Origin: Sphingomonas sp.
GTDB taxonomy: Bacteria > Pseudomonadota > Alphaproteobacteria > Sphingomonadales > Sphingomonadaceae
Direction of reading: 5' to 3'
NCBI GenBank assembly: GCA_025935515.1
Contig: JAICVC010000051.1
Coordinates: forward strand, 1-12,230
Length of the DNA stretch: 12,230 nt
Position 1 is the stretch's first letter. Every line of letters begins with the position of its first letter. Made by a program: the position numbers and the translations under genes. Below the pieces are notes generated by a model. It was not told where the DNA came from, did no database searches, and saw only the letters and a list, made by a program, of their open reading frames with translations. Of this stretch, positions 1 through 6,335 are shown in pieces.

Positions 1-1709
1 CCGTACCGGCCGAACGCGCGCTCCAGCGCGTCGGAGATTTCGCCGAGCGTCGCGCTGGCACGCGCGGCTTCGACGGCGAGGGCGAGGAGGTTCGTCTGCA
101 ATCCTCCCCGAGCTTGCTCGGGGAGGGGGACCGCCGAAGGCGGTGGAGGGGCCCCTCCACCAAGCTGCGCTTGGTCCCCCTCCCCCAGACGAGCTGGGGG
201 AGGATTTTTGGCAGCGTTCGTCAAAGCATCCAGCGCAGCCCGCACCTTCTCTTCATCGCGTGACGCACGCACCTTTTCGATCCGCGCGATCTGCGAGGCT
301 CGGACCTTGGCGTTGTCGACCTCGAGGATGTCGTGCACTTCCTCTTCGCCAGGACGGTAGCGGTTCACGCCGACGATCACCGTTTCGCCGGTATCGACCT
401 TCGCCGCGCGGGCCGCGGCCGCTTCCTCGATGCGGTGCTTGGGCAGGCCTTCGGCAACCGCCTTCGTCATCCCGCCGTGCGCCTCGACTTCCTCGATCAG
501 CGCCCAGGCCTTTTCCTCCAGCTCACGCGTCAAACTCTCGACGTACCAGCTGCCGCCGAGCGGGTCGGCGACCGCCGTCACTCCGCTTTCCTCGGCCAGG
601 ATCAATTGGGTGTTGCGGGCGATGCGCGCGGAGAAATCGGTGGGCAGAGCGATCGCTTCGTCGAAGCTGTTGGTGTGCAGCGACTGCGTCCCGCCGAGCA
701 CCGCGGCGAGCGCTTCGATCGTGGTGCGGACGATGTTGTTGTAAGCGTCCTGCTCGGTCAGGCTGACACCGGACGTCTGGCAGTGGGTGCGGAGCCGCTT
801 GGACTCGTCCTTCTGCGCGCCCAGCTGCGTCATGATCCGGTGCCACAGCGTGCGCGCGGCACGAAGCTTGGCCACCTCCATGAACAGGTTCATGCCGATG
901 CCCCAGAAGAAGCTGAGGCGCCCCGCGAAATCGTCGATCTTCAATCCGCGAGCCTGGGCGGCGCGGACATATTCCATGCCGTCGGCGAGCGTATAGGCGA
1001 GCTCCTGGACCGCCGTCGCTCCTGCCTCGTGCATGTGGTAGCCGCTGATCGAGATCGAGTTGAACTTCGGCATCTCGCGCGCGCAATAAGCGATGATGTC
1101 GCTGACTATCCGCATGCTCGGCTCGGGCGGATAGATGTAGGTGTTGCGGACCGCGAACTCTTTCAGAATGTCGTTCTGGATCGTGCCGGTGAGCTGGCCA
1201 CGCGGGACGCCCTGCTCCTCGCCGGCGACGATGAAGAAGGCCATGACCGGCAGCACCGCGCCGTTCATGGTCATGCTGACCGACATCTGTTCGAGCGGGA
1301 TTCCGTCGAAGAGCAATTTCATGTCCTCGACGGTGTCGATCGCGACGCCCGCCATGCCGACGTCGCCGGCGACGCGCGGATTGTCGCTGTCGTAGCCGCG
1401 GTGGGTGGCTAGGTCGAAGGCGACCGAGAGGCCCTTCTGCCCGGCCGCGAGGTTGCGGCGATAGAAAGCGTTGGACTCCTCCGCGGTCGAGAAACCCGCG
1501 TACTGGCGGATGGTCCAGGGGCGCCCGGCGTACATCGTCGCATAGGGTCCGCGGGTGAAGGGCGGCAGGCCGGGATAGCCGCTGTCGATGCCCGCCGCGT
1601 CCTCCGGACCGTAGACCGGCGCGAGCGTGATGCCCTCGACCGTGTGACGCGCGAGGTCGCGGCCTTTGGCTTCCTTGTCCGCCAGCGCTTTCCAACCGTC
1701 GTTCGTCAT
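1..1709 (-). CDS. scpA: Methylmalonyl-CoA mutase large subunit (partial, C-terminus off the left edge)
   Basis: Adenosylcobalamin-dependent enzyme that interconverts (R)-methylmalonyl-CoA and succinyl-CoA, the last step of propionyl-CoA assimilation in the cytoplasm. Reading the minus strand from the ATG at 1709 gives 569 residues without a stop: MTNDGWKALADKEAKGRD and then the family blocks TMYAGRPWTIRQYAGFSTA (about 58-76), RRNLAAGQKGLSVAFDLATH, DVGMAGVAIDT, MSVSMTMNGAVLP, GTIQNDILKEF, RNTYIYPPEPSMRI, SISGYHMHEAGAT, RLSFFWGIGMN and TQSLHTNSFDEAIALPTDFS. Tyr60 in the TMY motif should correspond to the active-site tyrosine (Tyr89) of the Propionibacterium enzyme. These blocks cover the substrate-binding TIM barrel. 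The cobalamin-binding domain with its DxHxxG motif should lie beyond position 1. No other ATG, GTG or TTG lies in frame upstream within about 100 bases, so this start is favoured, although no strong ribosome site is visible. Oddity: residues about 502-539 are a Pro/Gly-rich insert encoded by a palindromic repeat (separate entry), just before the conserved NLLALAVEAARA helix. Confidence 0.95.
   Translation of the reverse strand, partial: MTNDGWKALADKEAKGRDLARHTVEGITLAPVYGPEDAAGIDSGYPGLPPFTRGPYATMYAGRPWTIRQYAGFSTAEESNAFYRRNLAAGQKGLSVAFDLATHRGYDSDNPRVAGDVGMAGVAIDTVEDMKLLFDGIPLEQMSVSMTMNGAVLPVMAFFIVAGEEQGVPRGQLTGTIQNDILKEFAVRNTYIYPPEPSMRIVSDIIAYCAREMPKFNSISISGYHMHEAGATAVQELAYTLADGMEYVRAAQARGLKIDDFAGRLSFFWGIGMNLFMEVAKLRAARTLWHRIMTQLGAQKDESKRLRTHCQTSGVSLTEQDAYNNIVRTTIEALAAVLGGTQSLHTNSFDEAIALPTDFSARIARNTQLILAEESGVTAVADPLGGSWYVESLTRELEEKAWALIEEVEAHGGMTKAVAEGLPKHRIEEAAAARAAKVDTGETVIVGVNRYRPGEEEVHDILEVDNAKVRASQIARIEKVRASRDEEKVRAALDALTNAAKNPPPARLGEGDQAQLGGGAPPPPSAVPLPEQARGGLQTNLLALAVEAARASATLGEISDALERAFGRY
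100..209. repeat. Compound palindromic repeat element inside the mutase coding sequence
   Basis: Five nested or adjacent perfect inverted repeats fill this stretch. The outer arms are AATCCTCCCC at 100-109 and GGGGAGGATT at 197-206. Inside lie an 11-bp stem with a 2-nt loop (103-113/116-126), ACCGCC-GAA-GGCGGT (130-144), the 18-bp perfect palindrome GTGGAGGGGCCCCTCCAC (143-160), a 7-bp stem ACCAAGC/GCTTGGT (159-175) and a 10-bp stem CCTCCCCCAG/CTGGGGGAGG (179-203). The whole reads as two roughly 50-bp hairpin units placed head to head around position 151/152. Such G+C-rich multi-hairpin units are, from general experience, scattered between genes in sphingomonad and Caulobacter-like genomes. 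Here the element lies within an open reading frame and is translated as a Pro/Gly/Ala-rich linker of about 36 residues. The palindromes are seen directly. The family assignment is from memory. Confidence 0.85.
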
Positions 1710-1821
1710 CGGGCGATTGCCGTAGCGCGGCCACGAGGTCCTGCCAACGCGCCGCCGAGCCCGCGCGAGCGCAGCGGGATGAATCGACTTGGGGCAACCC
1801 CTTGGCCCACAATGTGTTGAG

Positions 1822-1836
1822 CCCCCGATTCGGGGG
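1822..1836. repeat. Short perfect palindrome upstream of the PAS hybrid kinase
   Basis: CCCCCGA-T-TCGGGGG is a 7-bp inverted repeat around a single base. It lies 17 bases before the kinase ATG, in the 144-bp divergent gap between the mutase and the kinase. Its right arm runs into the purine tract (GGGAG, GAGG at 1836-1845) that serves as the likely ribosome-binding site, so it could affect kinase translation or be a protein site. The single-base centre makes an RNA hairpin strained, and the role is unknown. Confidence 0.4.
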
Positions 1837-1853
1837 GGAGCGAGGCGGGGTCG

Positions 1854-4301
1854 ATGGCCGATCGGGATGGGGGTTCTGGCAGGCGGGCGAAGCCCAAGCC
1901 GCGCCGCGTGCCCGCCGAGGCGGACGCGGGCCCGATCAGGGCCGCCATCGACTTCGCAACCCTGCCGCTCGACCAGCTGCCCAGTGGCCTGCCACCCGAA
2001 GTGTTCACCGCGCCGGGCATCCTGGCCCTTGCCGACACCCTGCCGGTGATGATCGCCTTCGTCGCTCCCGATTTGTCGCTTGGCTTCGTCAACCAGCCGC
2101 TCGCCGACTGGTTCGAAATCCCGCGCCGAGACCTCCTGGGGATGAAGATCGTCGACATCATCGGCGAGGACGCACTGGCGAAGCGCGAGCCGATGTATCG
2201 TCGAGCGCTGTCGGGCGAACGTCTGTTTTTCGCCTCGCAGTTCGACCATCCGACGCGCGGCAGCACCGCGGTGCAGAGCCATTTCATCCCCTGGGCCGAT
2301 GCCGACGGGACGGTCCGCGGCTTCTTCATCCTCCAGCAGGACGTGTCCGAACAGCGTACCGCGGAACGCGCGCTGCGGGAGAGCGAGGAGCGGTTCCGGC
2401 GGATCGCCAATTCGGCGCCCGCCTTGATGTGGGTGACGAGGCTCGACCGGTCGCGCGACTTCGTCAACGACGCCTACGCCATGTTTGCCTGCGGGCCAGG
2501 CTGCGATTTTGAGGAAGCGCGGACGCTCGACTGGCGTTCGCGGATCCATCCCGACGACGTCGACCGGATCGTCGCCGAGAGCATCGCCGGCGAGGCCTCG
2601 CTGCAACGCTTCACGCTCGAGGGCCGGTACCTCAGGCACGACGGCGAATATCGCTGGCTTCGCACCGTGTCGCAGCCTCGCTTCGGCCCCGACGGGGAGC
2701 TGGTGGGATTCATCGGGGTCGGCAGCGATATCACGCTCGCCAAGGAAGCCGAGCTCGAGCTCCGCCGCCAGGTCGATGAGCAAACGCGTCAGTTGGCGGC
2801 GTCGGAAGCCCAGTTCCGGGCGGTGTTCGAGGCCGCGCTGGAAGTGATGGTCCTGCTGAAGCCCGACGGGACGGTGCTGGCGGTCAACAACCGTCGTGAG
2901 GCGTGGCGCCACGAGCACCCATCCGAAGCCATCGGCCACAAGCTGTGGGACGCGCCGACCATGCGCTCCTACCCGCAGCACGCGGCGGTGATGAAGAAGG
3001 CGATTGCGAGCGCGGCGCGCGGCAAGGTCTTCACCACCGAGGTGAAGATGGAGCGCGAGGGGATCCGGACCGCCTATCTGGACGTCTCGGTCCAGCCGGT
3101 GCGCGGTGCCGACGGAGCGATCATCTATCTGCTGTTCGAAGCCCGCGACATCACCGAATTGAAGGCAGCGCAGGAGCAACTCCGGCAGAGCCAGAAGATG
3201 GAGGCCCTCGGCCAGCTGACCGGCGGCATCGCGCACGACTTCAACAATTTGCTGACCGTGGTGGTGGGCGGGCTCGACATCATCGCCAAGCGCGCCGACG
3301 ATCCCAAGCTCAAGCGCTATGCCGACAATGCGCTGGCCGCCGCCGAGCGCGGCGCCCGGCTGACCGGCCAGTTGCTCGCTTTCAGCCGGGTCCAGCGTCT
3401 CGAGGTCCGGCCGACCCATGTCGCGCCGCTGATCCACAACATGCGGCCGTTGCTGCGCAACGTGCTCGGACCCGGAATCAGCAAGCAGTTCGATCTCGAC
3501 GAAGCGCTGATGCCGGTGATGGCCGACCCGACCCAGCTCGAGGTCGCAGTGCTCAACCTCGCGATCAATGCCCGCGACGCAATGCCCGATGGCGGCACGC
3601 TCGTCTTCTCCACCCGCAAGGTCCGGATCAAGGGCGATTCCGATCTCGAAGACGGCGATTATATCGAGCTCACTATCAGCGACACCGGAGTCGGAATGCC
3701 GCCGGAGGTCGCGGAGCGCGCGTTCGAACCCTTCTTCACCACCAAGGAAGTCGGCAAGGGCACCGGCCTGGGCCTGTCGATGGTCTACGGCATGGCGCGC
3801 CAGTCGGGCGGCGGAGCGCGGATCGAGAGCGCGCCGGGCAAGGGCACCACCGTCAAATTGCTGTTCCGCAAGGCCGATGACGCGGTGATCGAAGCCGCCG
3901 CGGGCATCGAGGAGCCGGTCGGCCACGTGGTGCCGCTCGCGCCGCTGTCGGTGCTGGTGATCGACGACGACCCGGATGTGCGCGGCTTCATCGTCAACAG
4001 CCTGGACGAGCAGGGCTACAGGGTGCGCGCTGCGAGCGACGGGCGCGAGGGGCTGGCGGCGATCGAGCGCGAGACGCCCGACCTGGTCGTCCTCGACTTC
4101 ATCATGCCTGGCCTGTCGGGGGCCGAGGTCGCGAGGAAAATCCGCGCCAAGCGCCCCGACCAGCCGATCCTGTTCGTCTCCGGCTACAGCGAGACCGAGG
4201 CGGTCAAGCGGACCGCGCCCGACGCGCCGTTGCTCGCCAAGCCGTTCCGCGCCGAGGCGCTGCACAAGGCGGTGCGTGCAGCGCTCACCCCGGCGGGCTG
4301 A
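1854..4301 (+). CDS. Soluble hybrid histidine kinase: PAS-PAS-PAS-HisKA-HATPase-receiver
   Basis: An 815-residue cytoplasmic sensor kinase with an attached receiver. No membrane segment is visible. In order: a polar N-terminal tail (1-50); PAS 1 (about 55-168, ending QQDVSEQRTAERAL); PAS 2 (about 175-298, with the PAS_3-like HPDD...RYLRHDGEYRWL and VGSDITLAKEAE); a short coiled linker; PAS 3 (about 316-436, ending ARDITELKAAQEQL); HisKA with the phosphoacceptor His461 in GGIAHDFNNLL; an HATPase_c domain with N-box NLAINARDAMPDG (568-580), G1 DTGVGM (610-615) and G2 GTGLGLSMVYG (636-646); and a receiver (about 698-812) with acidic pocket DDDP (704-707), phosphoacceptor Asp748, Ser776 and Lys796. 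All catalytic residues are present. No histidine phosphotransfer protein is encoded nearby, so its output partner is unknown. The ATG at 1854 follows a GAGG-type ribosome site by about 8 bases. The PAS domains could bind haem, flavin or a small ligand, and the sequence does not say which. Confidence 0.93.
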   Translation: MADRDGGSGRRAKPKPRRVPAEADAGPIRAAIDFATLPLDQLPSGLPPEVFTAPGILALADTLPVMIAFVAPDLSLGFVNQPLADWFEIPRRDLLGMKIVDIIGEDALAKREPMYRRALSGERLFFASQFDHPTRGSTAVQSHFIPWADADGTVRGFFILQQDVSEQRTAERALRESEERFRRIANSAPALMWVTRLDRSRDFVNDAYAMFACGPGCDFEEARTLDWRSRIHPDDVDRIVAESIAGEASLQRFTLEGRYLRHDGEYRWLRTVSQPRFGPDGELVGFIGVGSDITLAKEAELELRRQVDEQTRQLAASEAQFRAVFEAALEVMVLLKPDGTVLAVNNRREAWRHEHPSEAIGHKLWDAPTMRSYPQHAAVMKKAIASAARGKVFTTEVKMEREGIRTAYLDVSVQPVRGADGAIIYLLFEARDITELKAAQEQLRQSQKMEALGQLTGGIAHDFNNLLTVVVGGLDIIAKRADDPKLKRYADNALAAAERGARLTGQLLAFSRVQRLEVRPTHVAPLIHNMRPLLRNVLGPGISKQFDLDEALMPVMADPTQLEVAVLNLAINARDAMPDGGTLVFSTRKVRIKGDSDLEDGDYIELTISDTGVGMPPEVAERAFEPFFTTKEVGKGTGLGLSMVYGMARQSGGGARIESAPGKGTTVKLLFRKADDAVIEAAAGIEEPVGHVVPLAPLSVLVIDDDPDVRGFIVNSLDEQGYRVRAASDGREGLAAIERETPDLVVLDFIMPGLSGAEVARKIRAKRPDQPILFVSGYSETEAVKRTAPDAPLLAKPFRAEALHKAVRAALTPAG

Positions 4302-4331
4302 ACGCACGGCCGTTTCGCGCGTTTAGCGCGC

Positions 4332-4619
4332 GTGGTTCGATTTGCGGCCTTGCTAATTGCGAGCGCGCCCGTCGCCGCGCAGCCGGTGCCGGCGAGCCTC
4401 AAGGCGGTGCCGGCCGCGCAGGCGCTGTTCGAACGGGACTGGGTGCTGATGAACTGGGCATTGAAGTTCCACGACCGCGACCGCGATATCCTCCTCGAGC
4501 CCGACGAGGCGCAGGCGGCGGCCAGCGAGTTCCGCAGGATTGCCGATGCGGATGGCGACGGCCGGGTCACCCCGCAGGAATATCGTGCCGCCCGCGAATT
4601 CATCCTGGCGCGCTATTAA
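4332..4619 (+). CDS. Small exported EF-hand protein
   Basis: A 95-residue protein with a short signal peptide (MVRFAALLIASAPVAAQ, cleavage plausible near residues 16-17) and two EF-hand loops. Loop 1 (residues 48-59) has Asp at 1, 3 and 5 and Glu at 12, but Ile instead of the usual Gly at position 6. Loop 2 (72-83, DADGDGRVTPQE) is canonical. It probably binds calcium in the periplasm or at the envelope. The start is GTG at 4332, chosen because it gives a complete signal peptide; no clear ribosome site precedes it. It lies 30 bases after the hybrid kinase stop in the same direction, so cotranscription is plausible. Small EF-hand proteins of this kind are common in Sphingomonadales. The specific partner is unknown. 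Confidence 0.82.
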   Translation: MVRFAALLIASAPVAAQPVPASLKAVPAAQALFERDWVLMNWALKFHDRDRDILLEPDEAQAAASEFRRIADADGDGRVTPQEYRAAREFILARY

Positions 4620-4672
4620 CGGAAATTGACTCGGCCTTGGGGCCGCATCTGCTGTATGGTGAACGGGACAAC

Positions 4673-4678
4673 AGGGAG
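4673..4678 (+). promoter_or_regulatory. Ribosome-binding site deciding the start of the 75-residue protein
   Basis: AGGGAG lies 6 bases before the ATG at 4685. It supports that ATG over the in-frame TTG at 4637, which would add 16 residues. Confidence 0.7.
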
Positions 4679-4684
4679 TCGCGT

Positions 4685-4912
4685 ATGACCGGCATTCTCG
4701 ACAAGTTTCACGTCGAACATGGCATCCACGGTGCGCGGGTGCTGGCGCGAACCCAGCAGCTCAGCGCGTTCTGTACCGAACCAGGCGAAATCGACGGCGC
4801 GATCCAGTTGCTGAAGGACGATCTCGACGCCTGCGCGCGCGAGATGAAACGCGTGATCGAGCTCAATTCGCGCGGCGCCTTGTTCGAGGGCTGGGCGGCC
4901 GACGTCCAGTAG
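4685..4912 (+). CDS. Small conserved-looking hypothetical protein, 75 residues
   Basis: Not recognised. The protein starts MTGILDKFHVEHGIHGARVL, has no membrane segment or signal peptide, and carries two cysteines (Cys30, Cys50). It seems largely helical: a long amphipathic stretch from about residue 35 to 62 (EIDGAIQLLKDDLDACARE and MKRVIELN) is followed by a short aromatic tail, LFEGWAADVQ. A good ribosome site and typical GC-rich third codon positions argue that it is real. It follows the EF-hand gene by 65 bases, which include a TTGACT box (4626-4631) and a small CGGCC/GGCCG hairpin (4632-4645), so it may have its own promoter. It ends 9 bases before the convergent stop of the membrane-bound regulator gene. 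A role as a small cytoplasmic adaptor is possible but unsupported. Confidence 0.72.
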   Translation: MTGILDKFHVEHGIHGARVLARTQQLSAFCTEPGEIDGAIQLLKDDLDACAREMKRVIELNSRGALFEGWAADVQ

Positions 4913-4921
4913 CCGGGCAGC

Positions 4922-6247
4922 TCAGGCGACCAGGCGGTAGCCCGCGCCCGGCTCATTGACGATCAACCGCGGATTTGAAGGTTCCGCCTCCAGCTTCTGC
5001 CGCAGCGCGCGAACGGCCACCCGCAAATATTCGATTTGGCGTTCCTGCGCGGGTCCCCATACCGTCCTTAAAAGATAGGCGTGGCTGAGCAGCCGGCCTC
5101 GATGCTTCGCCAGCTCGGCGAGCACCGCATATTCCTTGGGAGTTAGGTGGACCGGCGCGCCGTCGCGCGACACGGTCCGGTTGAAAAGATCGATCCTGAC
5201 GGCTTCAGCCTCGATCGGCGGCTGGTCGCCTTCGGGACCGAGCTCGACGAGGTTGGCCACGTAGCGGTCGAGCTGCATTGCCTCCGAGCCAATGGTCGAC
5301 AGCAGGTCCGTGTTGCCGTTCGCGTTGCGCCGCAACTCGCGCACGGCGCGGTCGATTGCGGTCAGGCGCGGTCTCAAGTCCTGCCCGATCGACGACAGCA
5401 GGCTGGTGCGCAGCTTGTCGCGCTCGCGGGTCTCGGCGAATTCCCTGGCCTGGCGTTCGAGCCACGCTCGTTCCAGCGCCAGCGCCAGCTGGTCGAGGAG
5501 GTTAGTGAGAAGCAGCAACTGCTGGTCGTCGACGGGCGGCATTCCGTCGTCGCGGGCGAGGCCGGCGGCGGCGATGATCCCGCTCGACGATTTCACCGGG
5601 TGGAAGACCCACTCCGCCGGCTGGATTCGAGCCGTGCCACGACCGGCCGCCTCCCCCTTTTCAAGCGTCAGCGCGGCCGCCGCGATATCGCTCGGCGTGA
5701 GCCGATTCCCCTCCGGAACGGCGGCAAGCACTTCGGGCTTCGGCAAGCCACTGACGAGGATTGCATTGCAATCGAACAACCGGTGAAGCTCGCCCGAGGC
5801 GGTTTCGGCGATCTCTGCCTCGCTGCTCGATGAAAGCAACTTTCCGGCGAAGCCCGCGATCGTCGCGTTGCGCGCGGCATGGGCCCCGGCGAGCCGCCCC
5901 TGCTTGCGGATCGCGGCGGCCAGGTGGCTGGTGACCAAGGCGACGATCAGCAGGACGACGACCGTGACCACGTCGGCGACGCGATCCATTCGGAATGTAT
6001 GGATCGGCGTCGTAAAGAAGAAATTGTAGGCAAGCGCGGCAGCGACTCCGGCGAGGATCGCCGGCCCCAATCCCCACAGCGCCGCGGCAGCGAGGACCGC
6101 CGGCAGATAAATCATGTCGACTGGCGCCGTGCCCCAGCGCGGCGCTACCCACAGGCCGACCAGGGTCGATATGGCGACGAGCGCGGTCGCCCCGGCATAG
6201 GCCTGGACTCGCCCGACGAGTGATGCGTTCGGAAGTGCCTTGTTCAT
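4922..6247 (-). CDS. Chimeric KdpD-KdpE membrane-anchored transcription regulator (DUF4118-GAF-degenerate DHp-winged helix)
   Basis: A 441-residue protein that joins parts of the KdpD potassium sensor kinase to the DNA-binding end of KdpE. Residues 15-110 hold four membrane helices of the KdpD type (DUF4118), including the hallmark AYNFFFTTPIHTFRM (73-87). A GAF-like domain follows (about 140-260). Residues 273-335 match the KdpD dimerisation helix (RERDKLRTSLLSSIGQDLR), but the phosphoacceptor His of the usual SSISHDLRTPL is Gln289. Where the ATPase domain should begin, the chain passes at about 345-350 into a complete OmpR/KdpE-type winged helix (VRIDLFNRTVSRDG, HLTPKEYAVLAELAKHRG, LLRTVWGP, YLRVAVRALRQKLEAEP, VNEPGAGYRLVA). 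There is no HATPase, no receiver and no KdpD N-terminal or USP domain. It is predicted to be a one-component regulator fixed in the inner membrane. The ATG at 6247 is chosen because the open frame upstream of it (to 6385) is not membrane-like and crosses into the kup leader. Its only purine-rich site, GGAGGG, is 15 bases away, so translation may be leaderless or weak. It is divergent from kup. Confidence 0.9.
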   Translation of the reverse strand: MNKALPNASLVGRVQAYAGATALVAISTLVGLWVAPRWGTAPVDMIYLPAVLAAAALWGLGPAILAGVAAALAYNFFFTTPIHTFRMDRVADVVTVVVLLIVALVTSHLAAAIRKQGRLAGAHAARNATIAGFAGKLLSSSSEAEIAETASGELHRLFDCNAILVSGLPKPEVLAAVPEGNRLTPSDIAAAALTLEKGEAAGRGTARIQPAEWVFHPVKSSSGIIAAAGLARDDGMPPVDDQQLLLLTNLLDQLALALERAWLERQAREFAETRERDKLRTSLLSSIGQDLRPRLTAIDRAVRELRRNANGNTDLLSTIGSEAMQLDRYVANLVELGPEGDQPPIEAEAVRIDLFNRTVSRDGAPVHLTPKEYAVLAELAKHRGRLLSHAYLLRTVWGPAQERQIEYLRVAVRALRQKLEAEPSNPRLIVNEPGAGYRLVA

Positions 6248-6312
6248 GGCCGCAAAAATGGTCCCTCCGAACGCGCGCGTCGAGCATGGACAGGGCAAGC
6301 TTACCGACTTGT

Positions 6313-6332
6313 CATGCAATCCACATGGAATC
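6313..6332. promoter_or_regulatory. Candidate operator: two direct repeats with 11-bp spacing between the regulator gene and kup
   Basis: CATGCAATC (6313-6321) and CATGGAATC (6324-6332) match at 8 of 9 positions and start exactly 11 bp apart, one helical turn. Tandem repeats of this spacing are how PhoB/OmpR/KdpE-type winged helices usually bind. The pair lies in the divergent region, overlapping a possible minus-35 box TTGTCA (6309-6314) for kup. That this is the operator of the neighbouring regulator is inference. Confidence 0.45.
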
Positions 6333-6335
6333 TTT

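Noticed and set aside
333..1412. Long plus-strand open frame opposite the mutase gene
   Set aside because: It is an antisense shadow: low-complexity Arg/His/Ala-rich translation, while the opposite strand encodes clear mutase motifs throughout.
523..1812. Minus-strand open frame starting at 1812, in a different frame from the mutase
   Set aside because: From 1709 down it is the out-of-frame reading of the mutase (Arg-rich). The 1710-1812 part looks faintly protein-like but continues into the shadow with no family match.
1706..2467. Minus-strand open frame of 253 residues spanning the divergent gap and the kinase start
   Set aside because: Ser/Arg-rich shadow of the PAS kinase on the other strand; no domain recognisable.
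4632..4645. CGGCC-TTGG-GGCCG hairpin after the EF-hand gene as a terminator
   Set aside because: Short 5-bp stem with no T run; it lies in the leader of the next gene.
4626..4660. Promoter TTGACT ... TATGGT for the 75-residue gene
   Set aside because: The minus-35 box is good but the best minus-10 match is about 23 bp away, too far for a confident call.
4691..4716. Shared DKFHVE motif between the 75-residue protein and the response regulator C-terminus
   Set aside because: Six residues only; in the response regulator the motif is the normal LuxR-family HTH context, so this is coincidence.
6240..6335. Upstream extension of kup to the TTG at 6240
   Set aside because: The added 32 residues are not like Kup N-termini and would overlap the regulator start and the direct repeats.
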